The notes beneath the pieces were generated by a model. The model was not told the origin of the DNA, did not search any database, and was given only the letters and a program-made list of their open reading frames with translations. A DNA stretch of 14,243 nt from an uncultured Burkholderiales bacterium (GTDB lineage: Bacteria > Pseudomonadota > Gammaproteobacteria > Burkholderiales > Burkholderiaceae_C), in assembly GCA_937897495.1 (NCBI GenBank), contig CALCBL010000572.1:1-14243 (forward strand), written 5' to 3'. Both the position numbers and the translations under genes were made by a program. Positions 1 through 7,106 of this stretch are shown here, piece after piece. Within the stretch, counting starts at the first letter, position 1, and each line of letters opens with the position of its first letter.

Positions 1-10
1 ACTTAAAATT

Positions 11-39
11 TGGACATGCGATGCATGTCCATTTTTTTT
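11..39 (+). terminator. Intrinsic terminator at the left edge
   Basis: A perfect 9-bp inverted repeat, TGGACATGC (11-19) and GCATGTCCA (23-31) with loop GAT, is followed directly by eight T (32-39). This is the textbook form of a Rho-independent terminator for plus-strand transcription entering from outside the window. A TAA at 4-6 could be the stop codon of that upstream gene. Oddly, the hairpin and T-run overlap the start codons and signal-peptide codons of the next open reading frame. Confidence 0.7.
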
Positions 40-411
40 GCTCTTTTTATTTCTACCAACGCAAGTGCATGGAATCCTTTTACAAATGAGGAGTTCATTG
101 ATGTTGCTTTGTCTAAAGCTGAGCTACAAAAAGTGAAGATCAATGCGGGTTGGGCCAAGGGAGAAGATCAGACCCTTATTTTTGAAGTCAGCAATGGACT
201 GAATGGACCTATTCAATGTGGCGCAGCCAATGTTGAACTGAAAGATGGACAATCTCTGTCAAAGGTGTTTGTGCCGAAATTTGCCATTTCAAGCCAAGCG
301 ACCCGAAACGCCAGCATGCCAGTGGTCAAAGGCACCATGAAGTCCTATGCTCTGACTTGTTCTTGTTTCAAGAAAAAGGGCTCGGACGTTTGTGTCAATC
401 CGCTGAAATAA
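16..411 (+). CDS. Small secreted protein of unknown function
   Basis: I do not recognise the family. The start chosen is ATG 16 (131 residues). TTG 10 and ATG 25 are in-frame alternatives, and an in-frame TAA at 4-6 rules out anything further upstream. From ATG 16 there is an Arg, a short hydrophobic core (SIFFALFIS) and an ASA-W junction, as in a Sec signal peptide cut after Ala 18. The mature protein, about 113 residues, has four Cys: one in the middle (IQCG) and three near the C-terminus (TCSC and DVC). This suggests two disulfides in the periplasm or outside the cell. No Shine-Dalgarno sequence is evident, and both ATGs lie inside a terminator-like hairpin, so expression from this start is uncertain. 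The reading frame itself looks genuine and ends in a second terminator. Confidence 0.6.
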   Translation: MRCMSIFFALFISTNASAWNPFTNEEFIDVALSKAELQKVKINAGWAKGEDQTLIFEVSNGLNGPIQCGAANVELKDGQSLSKVFVPKFAISSQATRNASMPVVKGTMKSYALTCSCFKKKGSDVCVNPLK

Positions 412-430
412 TTGGCCCCAATTATTTTTT
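406..430. terminator. Probable bidirectional terminator between convergent genes
   Basis: AAATAATTGG (406-415) and CCAATTATTT (418-427) form an inverted repeat of up to 10 bp with a T-run at 425-430. The structure contains the stop codon of the small secreted protein (TAA, 409-411) and touches the stop codon of the convergent phosphatase gene (429-431). The stem is AT-rich and therefore weaker than the one at the left edge. The T-run favours plus-strand termination; on the minus strand only three T follow the stem. Confidence 0.55.
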
Positions 431-1187
431 AATCTAAATACAGCGATTGCAAACGAAGTTTTGCAGCTGGCGTGATGCCCAATTCATTGCTTAAATAGTT
501 TTGAACATTGCCATGGCTGGTTTGAATTTGTTCCAGAGAGGCTTGCAAGAAGCTCTCTTGAACTTCCCACACAATTTTCAAGACATCGGGTGCAAGGTCT
601 GTCACACCAGTGCTGTTGCGCTTGTAGAGTTGGTTGGTGAGCAGGTAGTCATGCCAAATGTCAGACTCTGACACATCCAATGCATACAACACCAAAGCGG
701 CTGCCAGACCCGTTCGGTCTTTGCCAGCCGTGCAATGAAAGAGAAGCGGATCTGCGTGGTCTAGAAGATTTTCAAACAACTCTGCAAAGCGGCGAGAGTC
801 GACCCGAACAAAATCTCGGTAGGTGGTTTGCATGGCGTCTAAGGCGTCTGCAGCAGTCAGTGGTTTGCCAGTTAGGTGTTGTGCTTGTAACCTTTGCACC
901 ACGGTAGGCTCGATGCTCAAACTGTGACGCTTTAGATCAGGCCAATCGTAAGACTGCGCCTGACTCTCTTGGACACCTCTGAAATCAAAGGAGCGCTTGA
1001 CACCCAAACTTTGAACTTGCAGCAGATCGTCTGGCGATAAATTGGCCAAGTGATCGGAGCGGAAAATTTTTCGCCACTTCACAGGGCGGCCCATGTGGCC
1101 CGCATAACCTCCAAGGTCGCGGAAGTTAGAAGCGCCTGTTAACGCAATGTGTCTTTGAGAAAGGTCTTGAGAATTTGACTTCAACAT
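429..1187 (-). CDS. Tyrosine phosphatase (Y_phosphatase3 family)
   Basis: Likely a cytoplasmic cysteine-dependent protein-tyrosine (or dual-specificity) phosphatase of the bacterial family matching Y_phosphatase3. The active-site loop HCTAGKDRTG is intact: nucleophile Cys, P-loop, and the closing Arg. The family's N-terminal signature NFRDLGGY, then IFRSDHL and a DFRGVQE stretch, is also present. I chose ATG 1187, giving 252 residues, a normal family length. The frame stays open to an ATG at 1346, but that would overlap the upstream VWA gene by 92 bp and add a Cys-rich segment (CWVCSSFCLLVC) that reads like a shadow of the VWA C-terminus. The start has only a weak ribosome site. The gene is last in the minus-strand cluster, 67 bp after the VWA stop, so it is probably co-transcribed with it. 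Substrate unknown. Confidence 0.85.
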   Translation of the reverse strand: MLKSNSQDLSQRHIALTGASNFRDLGGYAGHMGRPVKWRKIFRSDHLANLSPDDLLQVQSLGVKRSFDFRGVQESQAQSYDWPDLKRHSLSIEPTVVQRLQAQHLTGKPLTAADALDAMQTTYRDFVRVDSRRFAELFENLLDHADPLLFHCTAGKDRTGLAAALVLYALDVSESDIWHDYLLTNQLYKRNSTGVTDLAPDVLKIVWEVQESFLQASLEQIQTSHGNVQNYLSNELGITPAAKLRLQSLYLD

Positions 1188-1254
1188 AAGTTCAATGTTA
1201 ACTCGAATTCTCTCAAATTTAGATTCTGCGGCTTGCTCAAGCAGCGCGGTGTCT

Positions 1255-2250
1255 TTAAATGATTCTGCCGAATCTTGAAAAATTTCGCAGACAAGCAAAC
1301 AGAATGAAGAACATACCCAGCAAGGCCACATATGAAGTGATTTCACTTAACGCTCTTTTCTCAAAGCGCAGTCGATAGCCAAGTTGGTCGTAAATTTTGC
1401 CCAAGCCCTCTGTGCTGTCTGCTCTGAAATATTCTGCTTGTGTGATGGCGGCCACTTTCTTCAGGGCTTCATCTTCCAGTTTGACCCGCATGCTGCGGCC
1501 TTGAATGCTCACCACATCGCCCTCGGCTGTACCAATGCCAACGGTAAAAACCTTGACCTCGTGCGATGCTGCCAATTCGGCCATTTTGAGCAATTCGGGC
1601 CCCATATTGCTTTGACCGTCACTGATTAAAACAACGGCCATGTTGCGCCCTCTACTTGCAGAGGCTTCGGTTTCTTTGGCCTTGGGGGCATCCAAGGATT
1701 TTCCTGAATCAGCGGGTTTTCTAGGGCCGCCGTTGTCTGAAGCCTCATTGATAATTTTTTGGGCATCGATGCCAGAACCAGGCAGCAAGGCCTCCAAGGA
1801 AATCAACAAACCAGAACCCAGTGCAGAACCATACTGCAAGGGCAGATTTTCTAGCGCGCGCCGAAGTGATTCTTTTTCCTCAGTGGGAGCCTGAGCCAAA
1901 GCAGCCGTTCCTGCCACTGTGACCAAACCCACTCGCAAGCTAGCAGGTTTGCTTTCAATGAACTTGAGAGCTGCTTGCTGTGCAGCTTCAATGCGCGAGG
2001 GTTTTAAATCCTTGGCGCGCATGCTGCCAGAAGTGTCCAAAGCCAGCATGACGGTGGCTTCTCGAAGGGGTGTCAACAACACTGCTTGGGGTCGGGCCAT
2101 GGCAATGCAAAGCAGGCACAGTCCGAGGCTCAATACGATGGGCGGAAAACGCTTGGTGAAATAGGCATAGGCAATGCCCAAGACAGGCACCAGAAGGGCG
2201 CTGTACAAAACCAGCGGCCACAAAAAACTGACGGAGCGGAGGTCAGGCAC
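1255..2250 (-). CDS. VWA-domain membrane protein (BatA-like)
   Basis: 331 residues. Two hydrophobic segments near the N-terminus (about 9-30 and 36-53) are followed by a von Willebrand factor A domain (about 66-295) and a C-terminal transmembrane segment (about 305-321). The MIDAS metal site is present as DTSGS (Asp72, Ser74, Ser76) and ISDG (Asp211). Where the paralogue at 5184 has Thr (GTATGSG), this protein has Ser (GSALGSG). A polar, low-complexity loop (about 168-200), containing KSLDA, interrupts the domain. The start is GTG, supported by GGAGG seven bases upstream, and it overlaps the end of the DUF58 gene by 8 bp, indicating translational coupling. VWA proteins of this type act with MoxR ATPases, probably as adaptors on envelope substrates; the actual substrate is unknown. 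Confidence 0.85.
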   Translation of the reverse strand: MPDLRSVSFLWPLVLYSALLVPVLGIAYAYFTKRFPPIVLSLGLCLLCIAMARPQAVLLTPLREATVMLALDTSGSMRAKDLKPSRIEAAQQAALKFIESKPASLRVGLVTVAGTAALAQAPTEEKESLRRALENLPLQYGSALGSGLLISLEALLPGSGIDAQKIINEASDNGGPRKPADSGKSLDAPKAKETEASASRGRNMAVVLISDGQSNMGPELLKMAELAASHEVKVFTVGIGTAEGDVVSIQGRSMRVKLEDEALKKVAAITQAEYFRADSTEGLGKIYDQLGYRLRFEKRALSEITSYVALLGMFFILFACLRNFSRFGRII

Positions 2251-3136
2251 GCCAGAGCCTCCTTTTTCGCAATTCAGAGAATTTCAACAGCGCGGCGGCA
2301 ATGTCTTCATCTGTTGAAAGTTCTAAGGCATCTACGCCCGACTGCGCAAAAGTGGTTTGCAGTTGGAGTTCTCTTTCCTCTACCAATTTGGCATAACGCT
2401 TTCTAAATAGAGGATTGGCTGTATCGATCAACAATTGTTCTGAAGATTCAGAATCCTGCAATGTCATGAGACCCGCATTGGGCAATTGCATCTCGATGGG
2501 ATCGTAAAGTCTGGCAGCCACCGTGTCATGTCGACGGCCCAAGTGGGACAGTTCTTTGGCCCAATCAAAATGACCCATGAAGTCCGAAACCACAAAGACG
2601 CAAGATCGACGTTTAAGCAAGCCATTGGCTCTGGCCAGCCATTGGTTTAAATCTGTTTGATGCGGCGCTTTGGAGACCCCTGTGGTTTGAGCCGTATGCA
2701 AAACATGAAGGAGGTGGCGACGCCCCATGCGGGCTGGGATGTATTTAAAACCGCTAGCGTCAGCGGGGCTTAAAATCAGCGCCCCAATTCGATTGCCACG
2801 CTGCATGAGCAACTTGGCCATGATGGCAACAAAGGCCAACATGAGTTCGCGTTTGCTTTGGCCCGCGCTTGCAAAATCCATAGAACCCGACAGGTCCAAT
2901 AAAAACCAAGCACTGATTTCTCGATCTTCTTGATGCTCTCTCACATACGGCGTCTGCATGCGGGCCGTGACGTTCCAATCGATGTGCCGCACATCGTCAT
3001 GCGTTTGGTATTCACGCAAGTCGGCCAATTCCAAGCCAGCACCTCTGAACAAGGTTTGGTGGTCTCCCTGTAGCAAGCCATCTAGCCGCCGCAGGACTGT
3101 CCACTCAAGCTGTTGCAATAAGGCTTCAGCTGACAT
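2243..3136 (-). CDS. DUF58 domain protein (MoxR-associated, MxaS-like)
   Basis: 297 residues, no signal peptide and no membrane segment, so probably cytoplasmic. The DUF58 signature is clear: a REYQTHDDVRHIDWNVTARM-type stretch at about 41-60. It is followed by a VWA-like fold with an intact metal motif DLSGS (Asp81, Ser83, Ser85) and a later VVSDF strand (about 182-186). DUF58 proteins are regularly encoded next to MoxR ATPases (MxaS in methanol dehydrogenase clusters) and are thought to link the ATPase to its VWA partners. The gene overlaps moxR by 11 bp at its start and the VWA gene by 8 bp at its end, so the three are translated as a unit. The ribosome site is weak, in line with coupling. 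Confidence 0.88.
   Translation of the reverse strand: MSAEALLQQLEWTVLRRLDGLLQGDHQTLFRGAGLELADLREYQTHDDVRHIDWNVTARMQTPYVREHQEDREISAWFLLDLSGSMDFASAGQSKRELMLAFVAIMAKLLMQRGNRIGALILSPADASGFKYIPARMGRRHLLHVLHTAQTTGVSKAPHQTDLNQWLARANGLLKRRSCVFVVSDFMGHFDWAKELSHLGRRHDTVAARLYDPIEMQLPNAGLMTLQDSESSEQLLIDTANPLFRKRYAKLVEERELQLQTTFAQSGVDALELSTDEDIAAALLKFSELRKRRLWRA
2258..2262 (-). promoter_or_regulatory. Ribosome binding site fixing the VWA GTG start
   Basis: On the minus strand GGAGG lies seven bases before GTG 2250, inside the last codons of the DUF58 gene. It supports a GTG start for the VWA protein and its coupling to the upstream gene. Confidence 0.75.
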
Positions 3137-4163
3137 TCGATGCCATGGGTTGGCTGGGCATGGGGATGGCCTTCATGACTTCTTGAATAATGGCATCGGG
3201 TGTTTTGCCTTCAGCCAAAGCCGTATAGGAAAGGACCAGGCGATGCCTTAAAACATCGGGCACCAAGTCGGCGACATCTTCAGGCAGTGCGTAATCTCGG
3301 CCGCGCATCAGAGCCAGTGCGCGTGCCCCTTCAATCACCCCAATGCTGGCCCTAGGGCTGGCGCCAAAACTCAGAAGACCTTTCAGGCTTTCTAAACCAT
3401 AGCGTTCAGGAAAGCGTGTGGCAGATATCAGTTTGACAGCGTAGTGAATGAGGCTGGGGTCGACATAACAATGTCGGCATTGCGCTTGAAGTTTTTGTAA
3501 GTCCTCTGGGGTAACGACGCCCGTAACTTGTGCGCCGCCAGAAATCACGCGTTGCACGATGACAAACTCATCATCTTCCGAAGGGTAGTCAATCAACACC
3601 TTCATCATGAAGCGGTCTACCTGCGCTTCGGGAAGCGGATAGGTGCCTTCCGTTTCAATGGGGTTTTGAGTGGCCATGACCAAGAAGGGCGATGGAACCC
3701 GATGTGATTTTCCTGCGATGGTGACTTGTCTTTCTTGCATCACTTCGAGCAAGGCACTTTGAACTTTGGCGGGCGCGCGGTTAATTTCATCGGCCAGTAA
3801 CAGGTTGGTGAAAACGGGGCCTAACACGGTGCTGAACTCACTCGTTTGCTGATTGAAAATTCTGGTGCCAACCAAGTCGGCAGGCAACAAATCAGGCGTG
3901 AATTGAATTCGACTGAATTGACCATTCAAGGTTTTGGCAAGTGTGTTCACCGTCAAAGTTTTGGCCAAGCCTGGCACACCTTCAATCAGGAGGTGCCCCT
4001 GTGCAAGCAAGCCAATCAAGACACGCTCTAAAAAAACATCTTGTCCTACAACAACACGCTTGACTTCGTACATGACCCTTTGCATCAGCGCAGCGGCCTC
4101 TGCGGGGTTGTGCAGCTGAGGTGCTGTGTTCTGACCGCGCCAAGCTTCGTTTGATTGCGTCAT
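3126..4163 (-). CDS. MoxR-family AAA+ ATPase
   Basis: 345 residues, the usual MoxR length. The ATPase machinery is complete: Walker A GVPGLAKT (62-69), Walker [10 protein letters not shown] (121-129), sensor 1 ATQNP (164-168), an arginine-finger region QVDRF (181-185) and the sensor 2 motif ASPRAS (268-273). MoxR proteins are cytoplasmic hexameric chaperones that act with VWA proteins in the maturation or insertion of other proteins, for example metal loading of methanol dehydrogenase. No dehydrogenase is encoded here, so the client is unknown. The start ATG is set by a strong GGAGGG six bases upstream. The gene lies 18 bp after the protease stop and overlaps the DUF58 gene, so it is probably the second gene of a five-gene operon. 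Confidence 0.95.
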   Translation of the reverse strand: MTQSNEAWRGQNTAPQLHNPAEAAALMQRVMYEVKRVVVGQDVFLERVLIGLLAQGHLLIEGVPGLAKTLTVNTLAKTLNGQFSRIQFTPDLLPADLVGTRIFNQQTSEFSTVLGPVFTNLLLADEINRAPAKVQSALLEVMQERQVTIAGKSHRVPSPFLVMATQNPIETEGTYPLPEAQVDRFMMKVLIDYPSEDDEFVIVQRVISGGAQVTGVVTPEDLQKLQAQCRHCYVDPSLIHYAVKLISATRFPERYGLESLKGLLSFGASPRASIGVIEGARALALMRGRDYALPEDVADLVPDVLRHRLVLSYTALAEGKTPDAIIQEVMKAIPMPSQPMASNVS

Positions 4164-4169
4164 GTGTTT

Positions 4170-4175
4170 CCCTCC
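4170..4175 (-). promoter_or_regulatory. Strong ribosome binding site of moxR
   Basis: GGAGGG on the minus strand, six bases before ATG 4163, in the 18-bp gap after the protease stop codon. It is one of the two best ribosome sites in the cluster (with the GGAGG at 2258-2262) and suggests MoxR is made at a higher level than its partners. Confidence 0.75.
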
Positions 4176-4181
4176 AAAAAT

Positions 4182-5132
4182 TTAAAAAGGTGGTAAGCCA
4201 ACGGCACTGCCCGCGCTCTCAATGGTGGTGGCAAAGCCAATGCCAATGAAGGTTCTGGCCGATGTTGGGTTCAGAATGGCGGTCACGATGCCAATGACCT
4301 CACCTGACATATTGACCAAGGGGCCACCAGAGTTGCCAGGGTTGGCTGCCGCATCGAATTGAATCAGGCCGCTAAGAGCTTGATTGCCATCAGGCGATTT
4401 GAACTGTCGATTCAAACCAGACACAACGCCTGCCGAAACTGAAGGTCCGATGCCGAATGGAAAGCCAACCACTACCACTTGGTCGCCTGGCAAGAGTTGC
4501 TGACTGGATCCTAAAACTGCCGGCTCAAGATCGTCAGGTATTTTTTGAGGCTTGATGACCGCCAAGTCTTTTTCGGGTTGAACGCCAATGACAATGGCTT
4601 CTGCTTCAGTGCCATCAAAAAAAGTAACCTTCAATTTTTTGGCGCCCGCAATGACATGAAAATTGGTCAAAATTGTGCCATCGTCTTTGATGACAACGCC
4701 TGTGCCAACACCGCTTTCTTTGTCGACGTCTTTGTTTTTCGGATCGGTGATGTAGGACTGGACATGGACCACAGCACCCTGGACCGATGCAGCGACTTTG
4801 GCGCTTTGAGATGGCAACTCTTTGTTAAGCAATGTGTGCATCACCGCGCCATCAATGTCATTCTGAGTCAGACTTTTGGGCAAAGGGTTGAGCTTGAAGA
4901 ACACGCCCATGGCAAGCATGCTTAAGACGACGCCGAACAAGAAGACTGCGGCAAAATCCCACCGAAGGATTGATTTCAAGAAATGAAGCTTGTTCGACGT
5001 GAGGGCCTCAGACTTGGCTGGCTTGCCTAAGTCGGACGAGGACGCGGTTGAAACCGTAGCCGTGTTCGTAACAGAAGCTACAGTTCGCGTGCTTTTGCTA
5101 AAAACCGCTTCTCGTTTCATGAGAATAACCAT
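4182..5132 (-). CDS. Membrane-anchored trypsin-like serine protease (S1C, no PDZ)
   Basis: 316 residues. A polar Ser/Thr-rich N-terminal tail (about 1-50) precedes a single transmembrane segment (about 59-79), then a trypsin-fold protease domain (about 113-305). The HtrA/DegP-type catalytic triad is complete: TNFHV (His159), EKDLAVI (Asp189) and PGNSGGP (Ser268). Unlike DegP or DegS, the chain ends right after the protease domain, so no PDZ domain is present. The expected topology is cytoplasmic tail, anchor, periplasmic protease. The start could be ATG 5132 or ATG 5120 (MKREAVFS); neither has a good ribosome site. It is the first gene of the minus-strand cluster and diverges from the second VWA gene 51 bp away, so both promoters must share a very short or gene-internal region. 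It probably processes or clears envelope proteins handled by the MoxR-VWA module; this is inferred from position only. Confidence 0.88.
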   Translation of the reverse strand: MVILMKREAVFSKSTRTVASVTNTATVSTASSSDLGKPAKSEALTSNKLHFLKSILRWDFAAVFLFGVVLSMLAMGVFFKLNPLPKSLTQNDIDGAVMHTLLNKELPSQSAKVAASVQGAVVHVQSYITDPKNKDVDKESGVGTGVVIKDDGTILTNFHVIAGAKKLKVTFFDGTEAEAIVIGVQPEKDLAVIKPQKIPDDLEPAVLGSSQQLLPGDQVVVVGFPFGIGPSVSAGVVSGLNRQFKSPDGNQALSGLIQFDAAANPGNSGGPLVNMSGEVIGIVTAILNPTSARTFIGIGFATTIESAGSAVGLPPF

Positions 5133-5183
5133 AACATAAGCTTCAATGGTAAATTGGCGGAACTTGCGAAAACCCTATTGGCT

Positions 5184-6275
5184 ATGCAATTTCTAAATCC
5201 CTTCATGCTTTGGTCCCTGTTGCTCTTGCCGCTCATGCTGGCAGGCTATGTGTGGCTTTTGAGGCGCAAACGGCAGCAAGTCGTGAGCTTTTCTGCCGTC
5301 TCTTGGATCTTGCAAAACATGGATCTCCCGTCCCCTTGGCGGCGGCATGTCCCGCCAGCCCTGATTGGCATCGCCATGGCGCTTTTGTTATTTGCCAGTG
5401 CCAGACCGATGGCCAGGGTCACCTTGCCAGCCGACTACATGACGCTCATCATGGCCATGGATGTCTCCCGAAGCATGCTGGCAGAAGATGTAGAACCCAG
5501 CAGAATTAAGGCGGCTCAAAAGGCAGCCAAAGAATTTTTACAAGACTTGCCCAAAAACGTTCGAGTGGGAATCGTTTCGTTTGCCGGCAACGCACAAGTC
5601 GTGCAGCATGTGTCGCAAGACAAAGACGAGCTGGTTGCGGCAATTGATCGTTTCCAATTGCAAAGGGGCACAGCCACAGGCAGCGGCCTGTTGTTGGCCT
5701 TGAGCACACTCAGGCCAGAAGCTCAGATTGACTTGGAGGCGGCGCTCTACAACACCAATCCTTTTGGCTACAGCGATCAAGGCAAATCGGGCGGCGCGAA
5801 AAGTTTGGATGCCAAACCAGTCGCTAAAGAGCGAGCCCCCGAACCGCCCGGCTCCTACAAGGGTGGCGCCATCGTTTTACTCTCGGATGGACGCCGCACG
5901 ACGGGCCCTGATCCCTTGCTGGCTGCCAAGAGGGCGGCTGATTTGGGCGTGCGTGTTTACACCGTTGGTTTCGGCACACCGAATGGCTTTATTCCGGGCT
6001 ACGAGGGCTATTCATTTTTCACCAAAGTGGATGAAGAATCTTTAAAGGCCATCGCCAAGATCACTGAGGCAGACTATTTCAAGGCGGGTTCGGCAGAAGA
6101 TTTGAAACAAGTCTACAAACACCTCTCTACGCAATTCACAATGGAAAAACGCGACACAGAAATTACAGCCTTGCTATCGGGCTTGGCGCTGTTGTTGGTT
6201 TTTATCGCACTTTTGCTTTCGGCACTCTGGTTCAAAATAGGCCCGCAGAATTCTTTTAAATCTTTTGTGAGGTGA
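5184..6275 (+). CDS. Second VWA-domain membrane protein (BatA-like)
   Basis: 363 residues from ATG 5184, whose N-terminus (MQFLNPFMLWSLLLLPLM) matches the usual beginning of this family. An in-frame TTG at 5154 would add ten residues. Two hydrophobic segments (about 5-26 and 57-72), a VWA domain (about 84-320) and a C-terminal membrane helix (about 328-350) give the same layout as the minus-strand VWA protein. The metal site is complete: DVSRS (Asp93, Ser95, Ser97), Thr163 in GTATGSG and Asp235 in LLSDG. The loop at about 185-223 carries the same KSLDA motif as the paralogue. The reading frame ends 4 bp before the adducin-like gene, so they are probably co-transcribed. Likely a partner of the MoxR ATPase encoded on the other strand. 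Confidence 0.88.
   Translation: MQFLNPFMLWSLLLLPLMLAGYVWLLRRKRQQVVSFSAVSWILQNMDLPSPWRRHVPPALIGIAMALLLFASARPMARVTLPADYMTLIMAMDVSRSMLAEDVEPSRIKAAQKAAKEFLQDLPKNVRVGIVSFAGNAQVVQHVSQDKDELVAAIDRFQLQRGTATGSGLLLALSTLRPEAQIDLEAALYNTNPFGYSDQGKSGGAKSLDAKPVAKERAPEPPGSYKGGAIVLLSDGRRTTGPDPLLAAKRAADLGVRVYTVGFGTPNGFIPGYEGYSFFTKVDEESLKAIAKITEADYFKAGSAEDLKQVYKHLSTQFTMEKRDTEITALLSGLALLLVFIALLLSALWFKIGPQNSFKSFVR
6269..6272 (+). promoter_or_regulatory. Ribosome binding site of the adducin-like gene
   Basis: GAGG, seven bases before ATG 6280, formed by the last codons of the VWA gene. It supports the first ATG over the in-frame ATG at 6313 and indicates coupled translation. Confidence 0.65.
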
Positions 6276-6279
6276 TGCA

Positions 6280-7068
6280 ATGGTCGACAGCGGCATCTTG
6301 AAAATTGAGTCCATGAAAAACCGATGTACCCCTGCAGAATGGCAGGCCCGAGTTGACTTGGCGGCTTGCTATCGCTTGGTGGATATTTATGGCATGTCCG
6401 ACATGATGGCCAACCATGTCTCGTGCAGTGTGCCAGGCGAAGAGGGCGCCTTTTTGATCAATGCTTACGGCATGATGTACGAAGAAATCACAGCTTCCAG
6501 CCTGATCAAAATTGACATTCACGGCAATATTTTGGACAAGCCTGACTTTGGCGAATTGAACTATGGCATCAACAAAGCAGGTTATGTCATTCACAGTGCC
6601 ATTCATGAAGCACGGCCAGAAGTCAGGTGCATTATTCACACGCACAGTTGGGCTTCGATGGCGGTTTCTTCGCTTGAGTGTGGCTTGTTGCCCTTAACGC
6701 AAACTGCCATGCGGTTTTTGAAAATTGCCTACCATGACTACCAAGGCGTGGTTCTGAACAACGAAGAGAAAGCCTCTTTGCTCAAAGACTTGGGGCAGGG
6801 TGAGGCTTTGATTTTGCGCAACCATGGCGCACTGACAGTGGGAAAAAGTGTGGGAGAAGCATTTAACTGGGCGCACAGATTAGAGCTGGCATGCCACTCG
6901 CAATTGGCGGCCATGGCTTGCAATACGCCCTTCACCAAAGTAGCGCCAGATGTTTTAGAAGAAACATGGAACAACTACCAACCTAGCACTCGCAGGCCTT
7001 ATGGGTTGATGGAGTGGCCAGCACTTCTTCGCAAATTAGACCGCTTAGATCCAAGCTATCGAACCTAA
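6280..7068 (+). CDS. Class II aldolase/adducin-like protein
   Basis: 262 residues, one class II aldolase/adducin N-terminal domain covering about 25-215. The zinc-ligand histidines of the fold are in place: IIHTHS (His120, His122) and RNHG (His182). The stretch NKAGYVIHSAIHEARPEV and the later GLLPL...AYHDYQGVV resemble the adducin head rather than fuculose-phosphate aldolase. When I align by eye to FucA, the position of its catalytic Glu73 falls on Gly101, so a classical retro-aldol reaction is doubtful. Decarboxylase, isomerase or other chemistry on a small hydroxy-acid or sugar is possible, and I cannot name the substrate. It is probably cytoplasmic. It starts 4 bp after the VWA gene with a good ribosome site and is followed 38 bp later by a 2-hydroxyacid dehydrogenase, which hints at a short metabolic pair. 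Confidence 0.88.
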   Translation: MVDSGILKIESMKNRCTPAEWQARVDLAACYRLVDIYGMSDMMANHVSCSVPGEEGAFLINAYGMMYEEITASSLIKIDIHGNILDKPDFGELNYGINKAGYVIHSAIHEARPEVRCIIHTHSWASMAVSSLECGLLPLTQTAMRFLKIAYHDYQGVVLNNEEKASLLKDLGQGEALILRNHGALTVGKSVGEAFNWAHRLELACHSQLAAMACNTPFTKVAPDVLEETWNNYQPSTRRPYGLMEWPALLRKLDRLDPSYRT

Positions 7069-7106
7069 ATCGAGAAGACTCGATTCTGTTTCATTCAAGT
7101 GCACTT

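Noticed and set aside
4545..4925. Long open frame opposite the protease gene (126 codons)
   Set aside because: It mirrors the codons of a clearly real gene on the other strand and shows no recognisable domain.
5109..5125. TTCTC/GAGAA inverted repeat at the start of the protease gene as an operator
   Set aside because: Only five bases per arm, inside coding sequence, with no regulator nearby; expected by chance.
5146..5196. Sixteen-codon open frame overlapping the start of the second VWA gene, possibly a leader peptide
   Set aside because: No ribosome site, no run of codons for one amino acid and no following attenuator hairpin; it is most likely chance.
7014..7106. N-terminal extension of the hydroxyacid dehydrogenase from GTG 7014
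   Set aside because: It would overlap the end of the adducin-like gene and is not part of the family fold; MKILLSEL at 7107 is the natural start.
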